A stretch of 16,875 bases of DNA from JAFGWO01 sp965603295 (lineage in GTDB: Bacteria > BMS3Abin14), in the NCBI GenBank assembly GCA_965603295.1, contig CBFDCL010000046.1:1-16875 (forward strand). Reading direction: 5' to 3'. The notes under the pieces are model-generated. The model ran no database searches and had not been told where the DNA came from. It saw nothing but the letters and a program-made list of their open reading frames with translations. The first letter of the stretch is position 1, and every line of letters begins with the position of its first letter. The translations under genes and the position numbers were made by a program. Shown here in pieces: positions 6,839-14,787 of this stretch.

Positions 6839-7921
6839 TTGCTCTATAAGCTTTTCGCAACGCTGAGAACGGTGGATCCCGGATTCGACGTTTTCCGCTA
6901 TATCACCTTCAGGACCGCTCTTTCAGTCCTGACGGCCCTGGGCATCAGCTTTCTTTTGGGACCGTGGATCATCGGGCGTTTGAAAAACGTTCAACCGGGT
7001 GATTACGTGAGAGAATACGTGCCAGAGAACCATCTCCTGAAGGCGGGAATCCCCACGATGGGCGGTCTCCTCCTTTTCCTCGCCATTGCTTTTTCGACCC
7101 TCCTCTGGGCGGATCTCTCCAACCGGATGGTCTGGGTGGTCCTTCTCACTTTCACCGGGTTCGGTCTCCTTGGCCTTGTGGACGATATGCTGAAACTGTA
7201 CGGTAAGAGAGGAAAAGGATTCCCTATCCGCAGTAAATTCATGGCCCAGTTGGTCCTCGCGACCATTGTATCAATTTACCTTTTCATTCACCCGTCCGGG
7301 CAGTGGGGCCATTTCCTTCAGGTCCCCTTCTTCAAGGACGCGATGCTGAACCTGGGGTGGTTTTATATCCCCTTCGTAATCCTGGTGATCATCGGAACCT
7401 CCAACGGGGTGAACATCACAGACGGCTTGGACGGGCTCGCCATCGGTCCGATCATGTTTGCTTCAGGCGCTTTCGCGCTTCTCATTTATCTGTCCGGTCA
7501 TGCCAGGTTCGCAGAATACCTGCAGATTTTTTTCATTCCCGAAGCGGGAGAACTGGCGATCTTTGCCGGCGCCATGGTTGGGGCCAGCCTGGGGTTCCTG
7601 TGGTTCAATACCTATCCGGCGCAGGTCTTCATGGGTGATATCGGTTCCCTGTCCCTCGGGGGGGCTCTGGGGGTCCTGGCGGTGGTTGCGAAACAGGAGA
7701 TCCTTCTCGTCCTTATTGGTGGTCTGTTCGTTTTAGAAACACTTAGCGTGATTATCCAGGTGATCAGTTTCCGGCTCTTCGGGAAACGGGTTTTTCTTAT
7801 GGCTCCCCTTCACCACCATTTTGAAAAGAAAGGGTGGCCGGAACCCAAGATCATCGTCCGGTTCTGGATCATTTCCATAATCCTGGTGCTGGTTTCCCTG
7901 AGCACCCTGAAGATCAGGTGA
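6839..7921 (+). CDS. mraY: Phospho-N-acetylmuramoyl-pentapeptide transferase MraY
   Basis: MraY moves phospho-MurNAc-pentapeptide from UDP to undecaprenyl phosphate, forming lipid I in the inner membrane. The 360 residues are strongly hydrophobic, consistent with the ten spans of the family. Key motifs are present: KAGIPTMGG, the Asp pair D115-D116 in LVDDMLK, N192-ITDG-196 in the SNGVNITDGLDGLA segment, MGDIGSLSLGG, and H325-H-H327 in APLHHHFEKKGW. The start is a TTG that follows the murF TAA with no gap; AGGAGGG (6826-6832) lies 6 nt upstream and supports it strongly. It follows MurF, whose product is its substrate. Confidence 0.97.
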   Translation: MLYKLFATLRTVDPGFDVFRYITFRTALSVLTALGISFLLGPWIIGRLKNVQPGDYVREYVPENHLLKAGIPTMGGLLLFLAIAFSTLLWADLSNRMVWVVLLTFTGFGLLGLVDDMLKLYGKRGKGFPIRSKFMAQLVLATIVSIYLFIHPSGQWGHFLQVPFFKDAMLNLGWFYIPFVILVIIGTSNGVNITDGLDGLAIGPIMFASGAFALLIYLSGHARFAEYLQIFFIPEAGELAIFAGAMVGASLGFLWFNTYPAQVFMGDIGSLSLGGALGVLAVVAKQEILLVLIGGLFVLETLSVIIQVISFRLFGKRVFLMAPLHHHFEKKGWPEPKIIVRFWIISIILVLVSLSTLKIR

Positions 7922-7924
7922 GCA

Positions 7925-9325
7925 TTGAGAACTCTTTTTCGGGACAGAGAAGATCCGCTGGCCGGGATCGCAGAAAAGAACGGTTCGGCCCTCGTAGTGG
8001 GGTTGGGCGCTTCAGGGCTGTCAGCTGCAAACCTCCTTGCCCGGATGGGATGCCGCGTCGTGATCAGCGAAAAGGGAAAGCGCGAAAAAACCCGCGTGGA
8101 TCTGTCCCTTTTGGAGCCCGGGGTGCAGGTGCACTGGGGAGGACACCCATGGGAACTGTTCGAAAAAAGCGACCTTGTGGTTGTCAGTCCCGGTGTTCCA
8201 AGCGACCTTGAGCCGCTGGTCCGATCCGGTTTGGCGGGGATTCCCGTCATTGGGGAAATGGAACTGGCCTTTCGGCTGACAGCGGTCCCCTGGGTCTGTG
8301 TCACGGGAAGTAACGGCAAGTCCACGACGGTTACCCTGCTGGACCTCATGGCGCGAAGAGGAGGGCTCAAGGTGGCCACGGGGGGAAATCTGGGAACACC
8401 CGTTACCTCTTTTATCGGGGGAACGGCAGGAATGGATTTCGTGATCGCCGAAGTCTCCAGCTTCCAGTTGGAGACGATCGAGACTTTTCACCCGGCCATC
8501 GCAGCCCTGCTTAACCTTTCCCCGGATCATCTTGACAGGTATCCGGGTTTCGAAGAATACGTGGCCGCCAAAGGGAGGATCTTTTCCAGGATGGAGGCCG
8601 AAGACCTGGCCGTATTCAATGCGGACGACCCAGGAACCGTGGAATTGGTCTCCGGGGTTCGGGCGGAGCTTTTCCCCTTCAGCCGCCATCACTCCCCGGA
8701 AAAGGGTGCCTTCCTTGAGGACTGGCGGATCAAGGTCCGGGAAAAGGGGAGGGAACGGGAGATTATCGAGAAAAGATCCATCGCCCTTGCGGGCACCCAT
8801 AACCTCGAAAACGCCCTTGCCGCTGTGGCGATGGGCTGGAAAATGGGGATCGATCCCGATGCGATGGCCGAGGTGCTACGGACCTTTCATGGACTCGAGC
8901 ACAGGATGGAACTGGTGGGCCATTTCCGGGGTGTTCCCATTTATAACGATTCCAAAGGCACCAACGTCGGGGCGACCCTTCGCTCCCTGGAAGGGTTGGG
9001 GGAACGGGTGGTCCTTATCCTAGGCGGGAAGGACAAAGGGACATCCTATGAATCTCTCGTGGAACCGATCCGGCGAAAGGTAAAGCTTCTTGTCCTTCTC
9101 GGTGAGGCGGCTGACCGCATGGAAGACGCCTTCCGGGGAACGACAAAGATCCTGAGGGTGGGGAGTGTGGATGAGGCCGTGAAGGAAGCGGTGCAGAACG
9201 CCAGACCCGGGAGCGAGATCCTTTTTTCACCGGCGTGCTCAAGTTTCGACATGTTTTCCGGGTTCGAAGAGCGGGGCCTGGTGTTTAAAAACGCCTCGAG
9301 AAAATATCTGGAGATGACCGGGTGA
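7925..9325 (+). CDS. murD: UDP-MurNAc-L-alanine:D-glutamate ligase MurD
   Basis: MurD adds D-glutamate to UDP-MurNAc-L-Ala in the cytoplasm. The 466-residue protein has a Rossmann-like N-terminal domain (ALVVGLGASGLSAA), the ATP loop T127-GSNGKST-134, NLSPDHLDRYPGFEEY, HRMELVG, the NDSKGTN motif, ILGGKDKG, and the C-terminal SPACSSFDMFSGFEERG. These are full MurD signatures. The TTG start is 3 nt after the mraY stop. Its ribosome site AGGTGAG (7916-7922) matches the 3' part of the Shine-Dalgarno consensus, so the short distance is acceptable, though the exact start is less sure than elsewhere. It overlaps ftsW by 4 nt (GTGA). Confidence 0.95.
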   Translation: MRTLFRDREDPLAGIAEKNGSALVVGLGASGLSAANLLARMGCRVVISEKGKREKTRVDLSLLEPGVQVHWGGHPWELFEKSDLVVVSPGVPSDLEPLVRSGLAGIPVIGEMELAFRLTAVPWVCVTGSNGKSTTVTLLDLMARRGGLKVATGGNLGTPVTSFIGGTAGMDFVIAEVSSFQLETIETFHPAIAALLNLSPDHLDRYPGFEEYVAAKGRIFSRMEAEDLAVFNADDPGTVELVSGVRAELFPFSRHHSPEKGAFLEDWRIKVREKGREREIIEKRSIALAGTHNLENALAAVAMGWKMGIDPDAMAEVLRTFHGLEHRMELVGHFRGVPIYNDSKGTNVGATLRSLEGLGERVVLILGGKDKGTSYESLVEPIRRKVKLLVLLGEAADRMEDAFRGTTKILRVGSVDEAVKEAVQNARPGSEILFSPACSSFDMFSGFEERGLVFKNASRKYLEMTG

Positions 9326-10416
9326 GACACCTGAAATTTGATCCGGTGATCGTTATCGCCGTCCTGGCACTGGCTGTCCTGGGCACGGTAATGATCTTTT
9401 CGGCCAGTGCTGTTCGGGCCGACCGGGAACATGCCGGTGATGATTATTACTATTTTAAAAGGCAGCTGGTCTTTCTGGCCGTGGGGGTAGCGGTATTGCT
9501 TGGAGCTGCCGTAGTTCCGTACGGTTTCTGGGGAAAGGGGATCGCTCCCCTTCTGGCCATCACGGTGTTTCTTCTGGTAATGGTCCTCACACCCCTGGGG
9601 CACTCCGCAAACAACGCCTCGAGATGGTTCCGTTTAGGACCGATATCCCTCCAGATCGCCGAGTTTGCCAAACTGATCATTGTTGTTTATTTCGCCCGTT
9701 ATCTCTCGGCCCGGGGAGAACGGATCCGTACGGAAAAAGGGGTGCTGATACCGCCGATCATTGTTTTGACGGTTTTCTTTGTTCTCGTTGCCAAGGAACC
9801 GGATCTAGGGACAGCTCTTTTTATCGTGCTGCTAGGATGCACGATGCTCTTCATGTCAGGGGTTCCGAAAAGGGTACTGGCGGGTCTGGGCCTGGTATCG
9901 ACACCGGTGATCGCGTATCTGGTCCTTGCCGAGGAGTTTCGCGTCCAGCGGATCAAGGCGTTCCTCGACCCGTGGAAAGAGTACCACGGCTCTGGTTTCC
10001 AACTGGTTCAGTCCTTCGTCGCTTTCGGAGATGGAGGTCTTTTCGGTGTTGGCCTGGGAAACGGCCAAAGCAAGCTGCTCTTCCTGCCCGAATCTCACAC
10101 CGATTTCATCCTGGCGGTCATCGGCGAGGAACTCGGCTTCCTGGGAGTGTTGCTCGTCCTCGGAATCTTCACCATGCTGATAATAAAGGGAATGCGAGCC
10201 GCGTCGACGGCGCCGGACGGCTTCGGTGCCATGCTGGCCGCGGGTCTTACCCTGATGATCGGGATTCAGACCGTCATCAACTGCATGGTCGTTGTGGGGC
10301 TTTTACCCACAAAGGGTCTTCCGCTGCCTTTTATCAGTTACGGGGGGTCATCCCTCATGACTTCGATGATCGCCGCTGGGATCATTCTGAACGTTGCGGG
10401 AAGGAGCACAGGATAG
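9322..10416 (+). CDS. ftsW: Septal peptidoglycan glycosyltransferase FtsW (SEDS family)
   Basis: FtsW polymerises lipid II into septal glycan strands together with FtsI. The 364-residue protein is a polytopic membrane protein with SEDS family motifs: MIFSASAV in the first span, NASRWFRLGPISLQIAEFAK, AKEPDLGTA, YHGSGFQLVQS, FGVGLGNGQSK, PESHTDFI, and PFISYGGSSLM near the C terminus. Asp261 in the HTDF segment corresponds to the Asp proposed as catalytic in E. coli FtsW. The N terminus is short, with almost no cytoplasmic tail. GTG 9322 overlaps the murD stop, with GGAG at 9310-9313 upstream. RodA is a close relative, but dcw position next to murG identifies FtsW. Confidence 0.95.
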   Translation: MRHLKFDPVIVIAVLALAVLGTVMIFSASAVRADREHAGDDYYYFKRQLVFLAVGVAVLLGAAVVPYGFWGKGIAPLLAITVFLLVMVLTPLGHSANNASRWFRLGPISLQIAEFAKLIIVVYFARYLSARGERIRTEKGVLIPPIIVLTVFFVLVAKEPDLGTALFIVLLGCTMLFMSGVPKRVLAGLGLVSTPVIAYLVLAEEFRVQRIKAFLDPWKEYHGSGFQLVQSFVAFGDGGLFGVGLGNGQSKLLFLPESHTDFILAVIGEELGFLGVLLVLGIFTMLIIKGMRAASTAPDGFGAMLAAGLTLMIGIQTVINCMVVVGLLPTKGLPLPFISYGGSSLMTSMIAAGIILNVAGRSTG

Positions 10417-11501
10417 TGAACCTCGTGATCGCGGGTGGAGGTACGGGAGGACACCTTTATCCGGGAATAGCCCTTGCGGAAGAGTTTCGCCGCCAGATTC
10501 CCGCCATGCGGGTGACGTTCATCGGCGCGAGAAAAGGGCTGGAAACAAAGGTCATCCCTCCATTGGGCTTCGAGCTGATCACGCTACCGGTGAAGGGGGT
10601 CATGGGGAGTGGTGTGGGCACCGGGATCTGGCGGGGAGTCTCCCTGCTCACGAGCTCTGTCAGGGTATTTTTCGCCCTGGGAAAACTGAAGCCGGATCTG
10701 GTCATCGGTGTCGGAGGATATGCTTCGATACCCGCCGTCCTTGCCGCTGCCATGCGGGGGGTCCCGCGGGCCATTCTGGAACAGAACGTCATGCCAGGAC
10801 GGGCCAACAGGGTGCTTGCCCGCTTTTCCCAAAGGATCTACCAGGGATTCGCGAGCCGAAGCGAGCTTTTCCCAACGGAAAAAACCATCGTCACCGGGAA
10901 CCCTATCAGGCCGGAGGTCCTTCCCTCATCGGATATCGAGAGACCCGCCGGGCGCAAATACCTCCTTATCCTGGGCGGCAGCCAGGGGGCGAAACAGATC
11001 AACGAACTGGCCCTGGCCTTTGTCCCGGGCCTGAAAGAACGGTTCCCCGATCTGGCGGTGGTGCACCAGACGGGACCTTCTCACGAGGCCATTGTGAGGG
11101 AGGGGTACGGGGACGCGGAATGGATCAGCGTTGTCCCGTTCATAACCGGGATGGCCGAAGCATACGGCCGCGCGGATCTTTGCCTGTCCCGGGCGGGGGC
11201 GATGGCTGTCTCCGAACTGACGGCTTCGGGGCTTCCGGCGGTTCTGATCCCTTACCCCAGCGCGGCGGGAGGCCACCAGGACCTGAATGCCCGATGGTTC
11301 GAAGAACGGGGCGGGGCGATCATGATATCCCCCGGGGAAGCCACGCCGGATCTCCTTTTAGAGAGGATATCAACTCTCCTGGGAAACCCCCAACTCCTGG
11401 CAGAAATGGCGGATTCAAGCCGGAAAGCAGGGGTGCGCAACGCGGCGGAAAAAATTGTGAAAGCGGAATTACAGCGGATAGGGAAAAGAATTGAGGATTG
11501 A
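10416..11501 (+). CDS. murG: UDP-GlcNAc:lipid I GlcNAc transferase MurG
   Basis: MurG is a peripheral inner-membrane GT28 glycosyltransferase that converts lipid I to lipid II. The 361-residue protein begins with the acceptor-binding glycine loop G7-GGTGGH-13, then FIGARKGLE, ILEQNVMPGRANR, a second glycine loop LILGGSQGAKQIN, and the donor-binding segment around S266-ELTASGLP with Glu267, followed by GGHQDLNA. The GTG start shares one base with the ftsW stop (TAGTG) and has AAGGAG at 10401-10406, 9 nt upstream. The open frame extends far upstream inside ftsW, but that part is only a shadow of ftsW. The last codons (IED-stop) lie in the heptad repeat at 11490-11587, so the tail may be repeat-derived. 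Confidence 0.96.
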   Translation: MNLVIAGGGTGGHLYPGIALAEEFRRQIPAMRVTFIGARKGLETKVIPPLGFELITLPVKGVMGSGVGTGIWRGVSLLTSSVRVFFALGKLKPDLVIGVGGYASIPAVLAAAMRGVPRAILEQNVMPGRANRVLARFSQRIYQGFASRSELFPTEKTIVTGNPIRPEVLPSSDIERPAGRKYLLILGGSQGAKQINELALAFVPGLKERFPDLAVVHQTGPSHEAIVREGYGDAEWISVVPFITGMAEAYGRADLCLSRAGAMAVSELTASGLPAVLIPYPSAAGGHQDLNARWFEERGGAIMISPGEATPDLLLERISTLLGNPQLLAEMADSSRKAGVRNAAEKIVKAELQRIGKRIED

Positions 11502-11587
11502 AAATTGAGAATTGAGAAAGAAGGAAGAAGGATGAAGGGAGAAGAAAACCGCCCTTTCCCCTTTCCGCTTTCAACTATCAACTTTCT
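11490..11587 (+). repeat. Fourteen in-register 7-bp repeats, purine then pyrimidine arm, murG-murC junction
   Basis: From 11490 to 11587 the sequence divides without any slip into 14 heptads. Four are ATTGARR-type: ATTGAGG, ATTGAAA and ATTGAGA twice. Then come AAGAAGG twice, ATGAAGG and GAGAAGA, then a pivot AAACCGC (11546-11552). The last five are CCTTTCC twice, GCTTTCA, ACTATCA and ACTTTCT. The first half is nearly all purine, apart from T, and the second half is pyrimidine-rich, so the halves are imperfectly complementary. A short stem (11534-11539 with 11552-11557) can form, but no T-run follows, so it is not a good terminator. The gap 11502-11613 holds no gene; it ends in AGGGAG (11602-11607), the murC ribosome site. 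Confidence 0.8.
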
Positions 11588-11613
11588 CCTGCCACCGGCA
11601 TAGGGAGCCGATT

Positions 11614-12996
11614 TTGGTCAAGCTGAGAAAGACACGGCATATCCACTTCGTGGGAATCGGCGGGATCGGCATGTCCGGGATCGCGGAGGTGCTGTACAAC
11701 CTTGGATACCGCGTCAGCGGATCTGATCTCGTTCAGAGCGAAACAGCCCAGCGTCTCGGGCATCTCGGGTGCCAGGTCAGGATCGGACACGATGGGAAAA
11801 ACGTGGAAGGGGCCGATGTCGTAGTCATTTCCTCGGCGGTAAAGCCAGACAACCCCGAAGTTGTGGCGGCCAGGCAGGTCGGGATACCGGTGGTGCCGCG
11901 AGCGACAATGCTCAATGAGCTCATGAGGATGAAATACGGAATTGCCGTTGCGGGCTCTCACGGAAAGACAACAACCACATCCATGGTAGCCACGGTAATG
12001 GCCGAAGCCGGCATGGACCCCACGGTCGTCATAGGCGGCAAGCTCGACAGCCTGGGAACGAACGCAAAGCTGGGAGAAGGGGACTATCTCGTTGCCGAGG
12101 CCGACGAAAGCGACGGGTCGTTCCTGGAACTCACTCCCACCATCGCCGTTGTCACGAATATCGACAACGAACACATGGACCATTACAGGACGTTCGAAAA
12201 ATTAAGGGCGGCTTTCGGGAGGTTCCTGGACAAGGTGCCTTTTTACGGAAGGGCGGTCCTGTGCCTGGATGATCCCGAAGTGGCAAAGCTGCTGGCTGGT
12301 CTGGACCGTCCTCACATCACATACGGACTGACCGCTCAGGCAGACGTGACGGCACAAGAGGTTACTCAAAAGGATTTCGCCACGACTTACACGGCCGCCC
12401 TCGGGGGAGAGCCCCTCGGCCTGGTATCCCTTCCGGTCCCCGGGCTTCACAACGCATACAATTCCCTTGCTTCCATCGCCGTTGCTCTGGAACTGGATGT
12501 GCCTTTCGAGGTCATATCCTCCGCCCTCGCGTCATACTCCGGAACCCAGCGCCGATTCCAATGGAAAGGGGAGGTTGACGGAATACGGATCTACGATGAT
12601 TACGCCCATCATCCCTCGGAGATCCGGGCGACCCTTGAAGCCGTCCGGAGCGGATGGAAAGGGCGGGTCATCGCCCTGTTCCAGCCCCACCGGTTCACCC
12701 GGACCAGGGACCTCCTTCCCGAATTCGGCACCGCTTTCCACAATGCGGACAGGGTCCTCGTCTGTGACATCTACCCCGCCGGTGAGGAGAGAATTGAGAA
12801 TCTGACCGGGGCGGACGTGGCCCTTTCCATCGCCAGCCACGGACATCGAAATTCGGAGTTCGTGCGAGGATGGGAAAACGCCGTGGAACAGATCTCCGGG
12901 GAGCTGGAAAAGGGGGATCTTCTGCTGACCTTAGGTGCGGGAGACATATGGAAGGCTGGGGAGCGGATCCTCGAAAGACTGGAGGGAAAGATTTGA
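11614..12996 (+). CDS. murC: UDP-N-acetylmuramate:L-alanine ligase MurC
   Basis: MurC adds the first amino acid, L-alanine, to UDP-MurNAc in the cytoplasm. The 460-residue protein opens with the HIHFVGIGGIGMSGIAEVL UDP-binding segment, then the ATP loop G114-SHGKTTT, EADESDGSFL, a TNIDNEHMDHY segment, a YDDYAHHPSE motif, and FQPHRFTRTRDL, all characteristic of MurC. The TTG start is supported by AGGGAG at 11602-11607, 6 nt upstream, and places the conserved glycine loop near the N terminus as usual. It is separated from murG by the heptad repeat element, the only long gap in the second half of the cluster. Its stop overlaps the murB start by 4 nt (TTGA). Confidence 0.96.
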   Translation: MVKLRKTRHIHFVGIGGIGMSGIAEVLYNLGYRVSGSDLVQSETAQRLGHLGCQVRIGHDGKNVEGADVVVISSAVKPDNPEVVAARQVGIPVVPRATMLNELMRMKYGIAVAGSHGKTTTTSMVATVMAEAGMDPTVVIGGKLDSLGTNAKLGEGDYLVAEADESDGSFLELTPTIAVVTNIDNEHMDHYRTFEKLRAAFGRFLDKVPFYGRAVLCLDDPEVAKLLAGLDRPHITYGLTAQADVTAQEVTQKDFATTYTAALGGEPLGLVSLPVPGLHNAYNSLASIAVALELDVPFEVISSALASYSGTQRRFQWKGEVDGIRIYDDYAHHPSEIRATLEAVRSGWKGRVIALFQPHRFTRTRDLLPEFGTAFHNADRVLVCDIYPAGEERIENLTGADVALSIASHGHRNSEFVRGWENAVEQISGELEKGDLLLTLGAGDIWKAGERILERLEGKI

Positions 12997-13895
12997 AGAG
13001 GATGGCTGCCGGGCTCCTCGGAAAAGGGTTCAGGGGAAGGCTCCTGGAGGATGAACCCCTTGACCGGCACTCCTCCCTGAAGGTCGGAGGGCCGGCAGCG
13101 GTTTTCGCCGTTCCGGAAGATGAGAAGGATCTGGAAATCCTGACAGGCGCCCTTGAAAAAGAAAACTGGCCGTGGATGGTAGTCGGTGGAGGAACGAATA
13201 TCCTGTTCGCGAACGGCGGTTACGCCGGCTGTGTGATCTCCATGGACAAGGGGTTCTCGGAGTTGCGTCTCGAAGAGGGCGGCATCCTCTTCGCGGGGGC
13301 TTCCCTTCCATTGCCTTCTCTGGTGGCGCATACGGGGGAGGAGGGGTTGGGCGGCCTCGAATGTCTTTCCGGGATCCCCGGGACGGTGGGAGGGGCCGTT
13401 CGGATGAACGCGGGCACCCGGTCGGGAGATATTTCGGAAACGCTGGTGGAGGCACGGATCTTCAGCGGCCAGGCGGCCCGCCGTGTTGAAAAACGCGAAC
13501 TGGGTTTCAGGTACCGGGGTTCGGGAATTCGGGAAGGGGAGATTGTTCTGGGAGCCAGCTTCCGGCTCAAACGATCTTCACCGGAAGCCGTGCAGTCGAA
13601 AATAAGGGAACAGGCCCTCGGAAGGAAAAAGAGCCAGCCGACAGGAGAACCCAGCGCGGGATGCTGGTTCCGGAACCCCGAAGGGGATAGTGCCGGAAGG
13701 CTCATTGATGAGGCTGGGATGAAGGGGGCCTCCCTCGGCGGGGCACAGGTATCAAGGGTCCATGCCAATTTTCTCGTCAATACCGGGGGGGCGAAGGCCA
13801 GGGATTTTCTGGCCCTGGCGGAAGAGGTCAGACAGTCAGTGCTCGAGAAGTTCGGTGTCCGCCTGGAAGAGGAAGTGCGGGTGGTCCATGGGTAG
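12993..13895 (+). CDS. murB: UDP-N-acetylenolpyruvoylglucosamine reductase MurB
   Basis: MurB is the cytoplasmic FAD- and NADPH-dependent reductase that forms UDP-MurNAc, the substrate of MurC. The 300-residue protein carries the FAD-binding V64-GGGTNIL-71, an ECLSGIPGTVGGAVRMNAG stretch, and the C-terminal substrate domain (AGRLIDEAGMKG, SRVHANFLVN). The catalytic proton donor, usually Ser in GSxFKNP, appears as Cys224 in AGCWFRNP. The short length and lack of the E. coli-type insertion fit the type II MurB group. TTG 12993 is chosen because GGAGGG (12981-12986) lies 6 nt upstream and the start overlaps the murC stop (TTGA); ATG 13002 is a less well placed alternative. Further upstream extension of the frame is a murC shadow. 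Confidence 0.93.
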   Translation: MKRMAAGLLGKGFRGRLLEDEPLDRHSSLKVGGPAAVFAVPEDEKDLEILTGALEKENWPWMVVGGGTNILFANGGYAGCVISMDKGFSELRLEEGGILFAGASLPLPSLVAHTGEEGLGGLECLSGIPGTVGGAVRMNAGTRSGDISETLVEARIFSGQAARRVEKRELGFRYRGSGIREGEIVLGASFRLKRSSPEAVQSKIREQALGRKKSQPTGEPSAGCWFRNPEGDSAGRLIDEAGMKGASLGGAQVSRVHANFLVNTGGAKARDFLALAEEVRQSVLEKFGVRLEEEVRVVHG

Positions 13896-14787
13896 AGTGG
13901 GGGTTTTTATGGGAGGGACCTCGGCCGAAAGGGAGGTCTCCCTGGTCACGGGCCAGTCGGTCCTGGAGGCCCTCGCGGATGGAGGGGTTGATGCCGTCCC
14001 CGTGGACACCGCGGGTGACTGGCAGGGCGAAATAAGCCGTCAGGGAATCGAAACCGTATTTATTGCCCTGCACGGGCGCGGCGGTGAGGATGGCACGATT
14101 CAGGGAGCCCTTGATCTCATGAGTATCCCCTATACGGGACCCGGAGTAATGGCTTCCGCATTGGCCATGGACAAGATGATGACGAAAAGGATCCTTAAGG
14201 CCAGAGGTATCCCGACTCCCGATTTTATCGAGATCGGGCCCGTTTCTCACCAGGCTCCATCGGGTCTGGAGCTTCCCGTTGTCGTCAAACCGAACAGGGA
14301 AGGGTCGACCATCGGGATCACGGTGGTGAAGGATGAACGGGATCTGGGGCAGGCTATCGACACGGCCGCCTCCAGCGATCCCTTTGTGATGATAGAGGAG
14401 TTCGCCAAAGGAGACGACCTGACGGTAGGGATCCTCAACGATGTTCCCCTGGCTGTTGTGCAGATCGTTACGGAAACCGGTTTTTACGACTATGAGATGA
14501 AATATGTCACAGGAGCCCGGGATTACCTCGTCCCGGCTCCCATCGGGGAAAAGGCGACCCGAATCGTTCGCGACATGGCCCTTGCCTCCGCGAGGGCATT
14601 GAGGTGCTGTGGCGGGGTCCGGGTGGACCTTCGCGGCGAGGGGGAGGATTTCCGTGTGATCGAGATCAATACCATGCCGGGAATGACCCCCACGAGCCTG
14701 CTCCCGAAATCAGCTGCGGGAACAGGAATGGGTTTTACTGAGCTTGTACTCGAGATGCTGCGGACCGCGGGTGAGGGAAGCAGATGA
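13888..14787 (+). CDS. ddl: D-alanine--D-alanine ligase
   Basis: Ddl joins two D-alanines with ATP to give the dipeptide used by MurF. The 299-residue protein is an ATP-grasp enzyme of DdlB size. Visible motifs are GGTSAEREVSL (residues 9-19), HGRGGEDGTIQGALDL, the TGPGVMASALAMDK stretch, LPVVVKPNREGST, and the metal-binding E259-INTMPGMTPTSL. ATG 13888 overlaps the end of murB by 8 nt and places the conserved N terminus correctly; its Shine-Dalgarno sequence is weak, so reinitiation after murB is likely. A GTG at 13897 in the same frame is a possible alternative. The stop overlaps ftsQ (ATGA). Confidence 0.95.
   Translation: MGRVGVFMGGTSAEREVSLVTGQSVLEALADGGVDAVPVDTAGDWQGEISRQGIETVFIALHGRGGEDGTIQGALDLMSIPYTGPGVMASALAMDKMMTKRILKARGIPTPDFIEIGPVSHQAPSGLELPVVVKPNREGSTIGITVVKDERDLGQAIDTAASSDPFVMIEEFAKGDDLTVGILNDVPLAVVQIVTETGFYDYEMKYVTGARDYLVPAPIGEKATRIVRDMALASARALRCCGGVRVDLRGEGEDFRVIEINTMPGMTPTSLLPKSAAGTGMGFTELVLEMLRTAGEGSR

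Noticed and set aside
9624..10415. Extension of the murG frame upstream into ftsW, giving a 625-residue protein
   Set aside because: The extra 264 residues are an out-of-frame reading of ftsW and show no domain; murG has a good ribosome site and GTG start at 10416. The same reasoning removes the upstream extensions of murB (from 12870) and ddl (from 13762).
11534..11557. Possible intrinsic terminator in the murG-murC gap
   Set aside because: The stem is only about six pairs with one wobble and a 12-nt loop, and no T-run follows; the heptad periodicity explains the complementarity better.
12785..12803. ATTGAGAA-like string inside murC resembling the heptad repeat
   Set aside because: It is a single occurrence, in frame with conserved-looking murC codons, and without neighbouring heptads.
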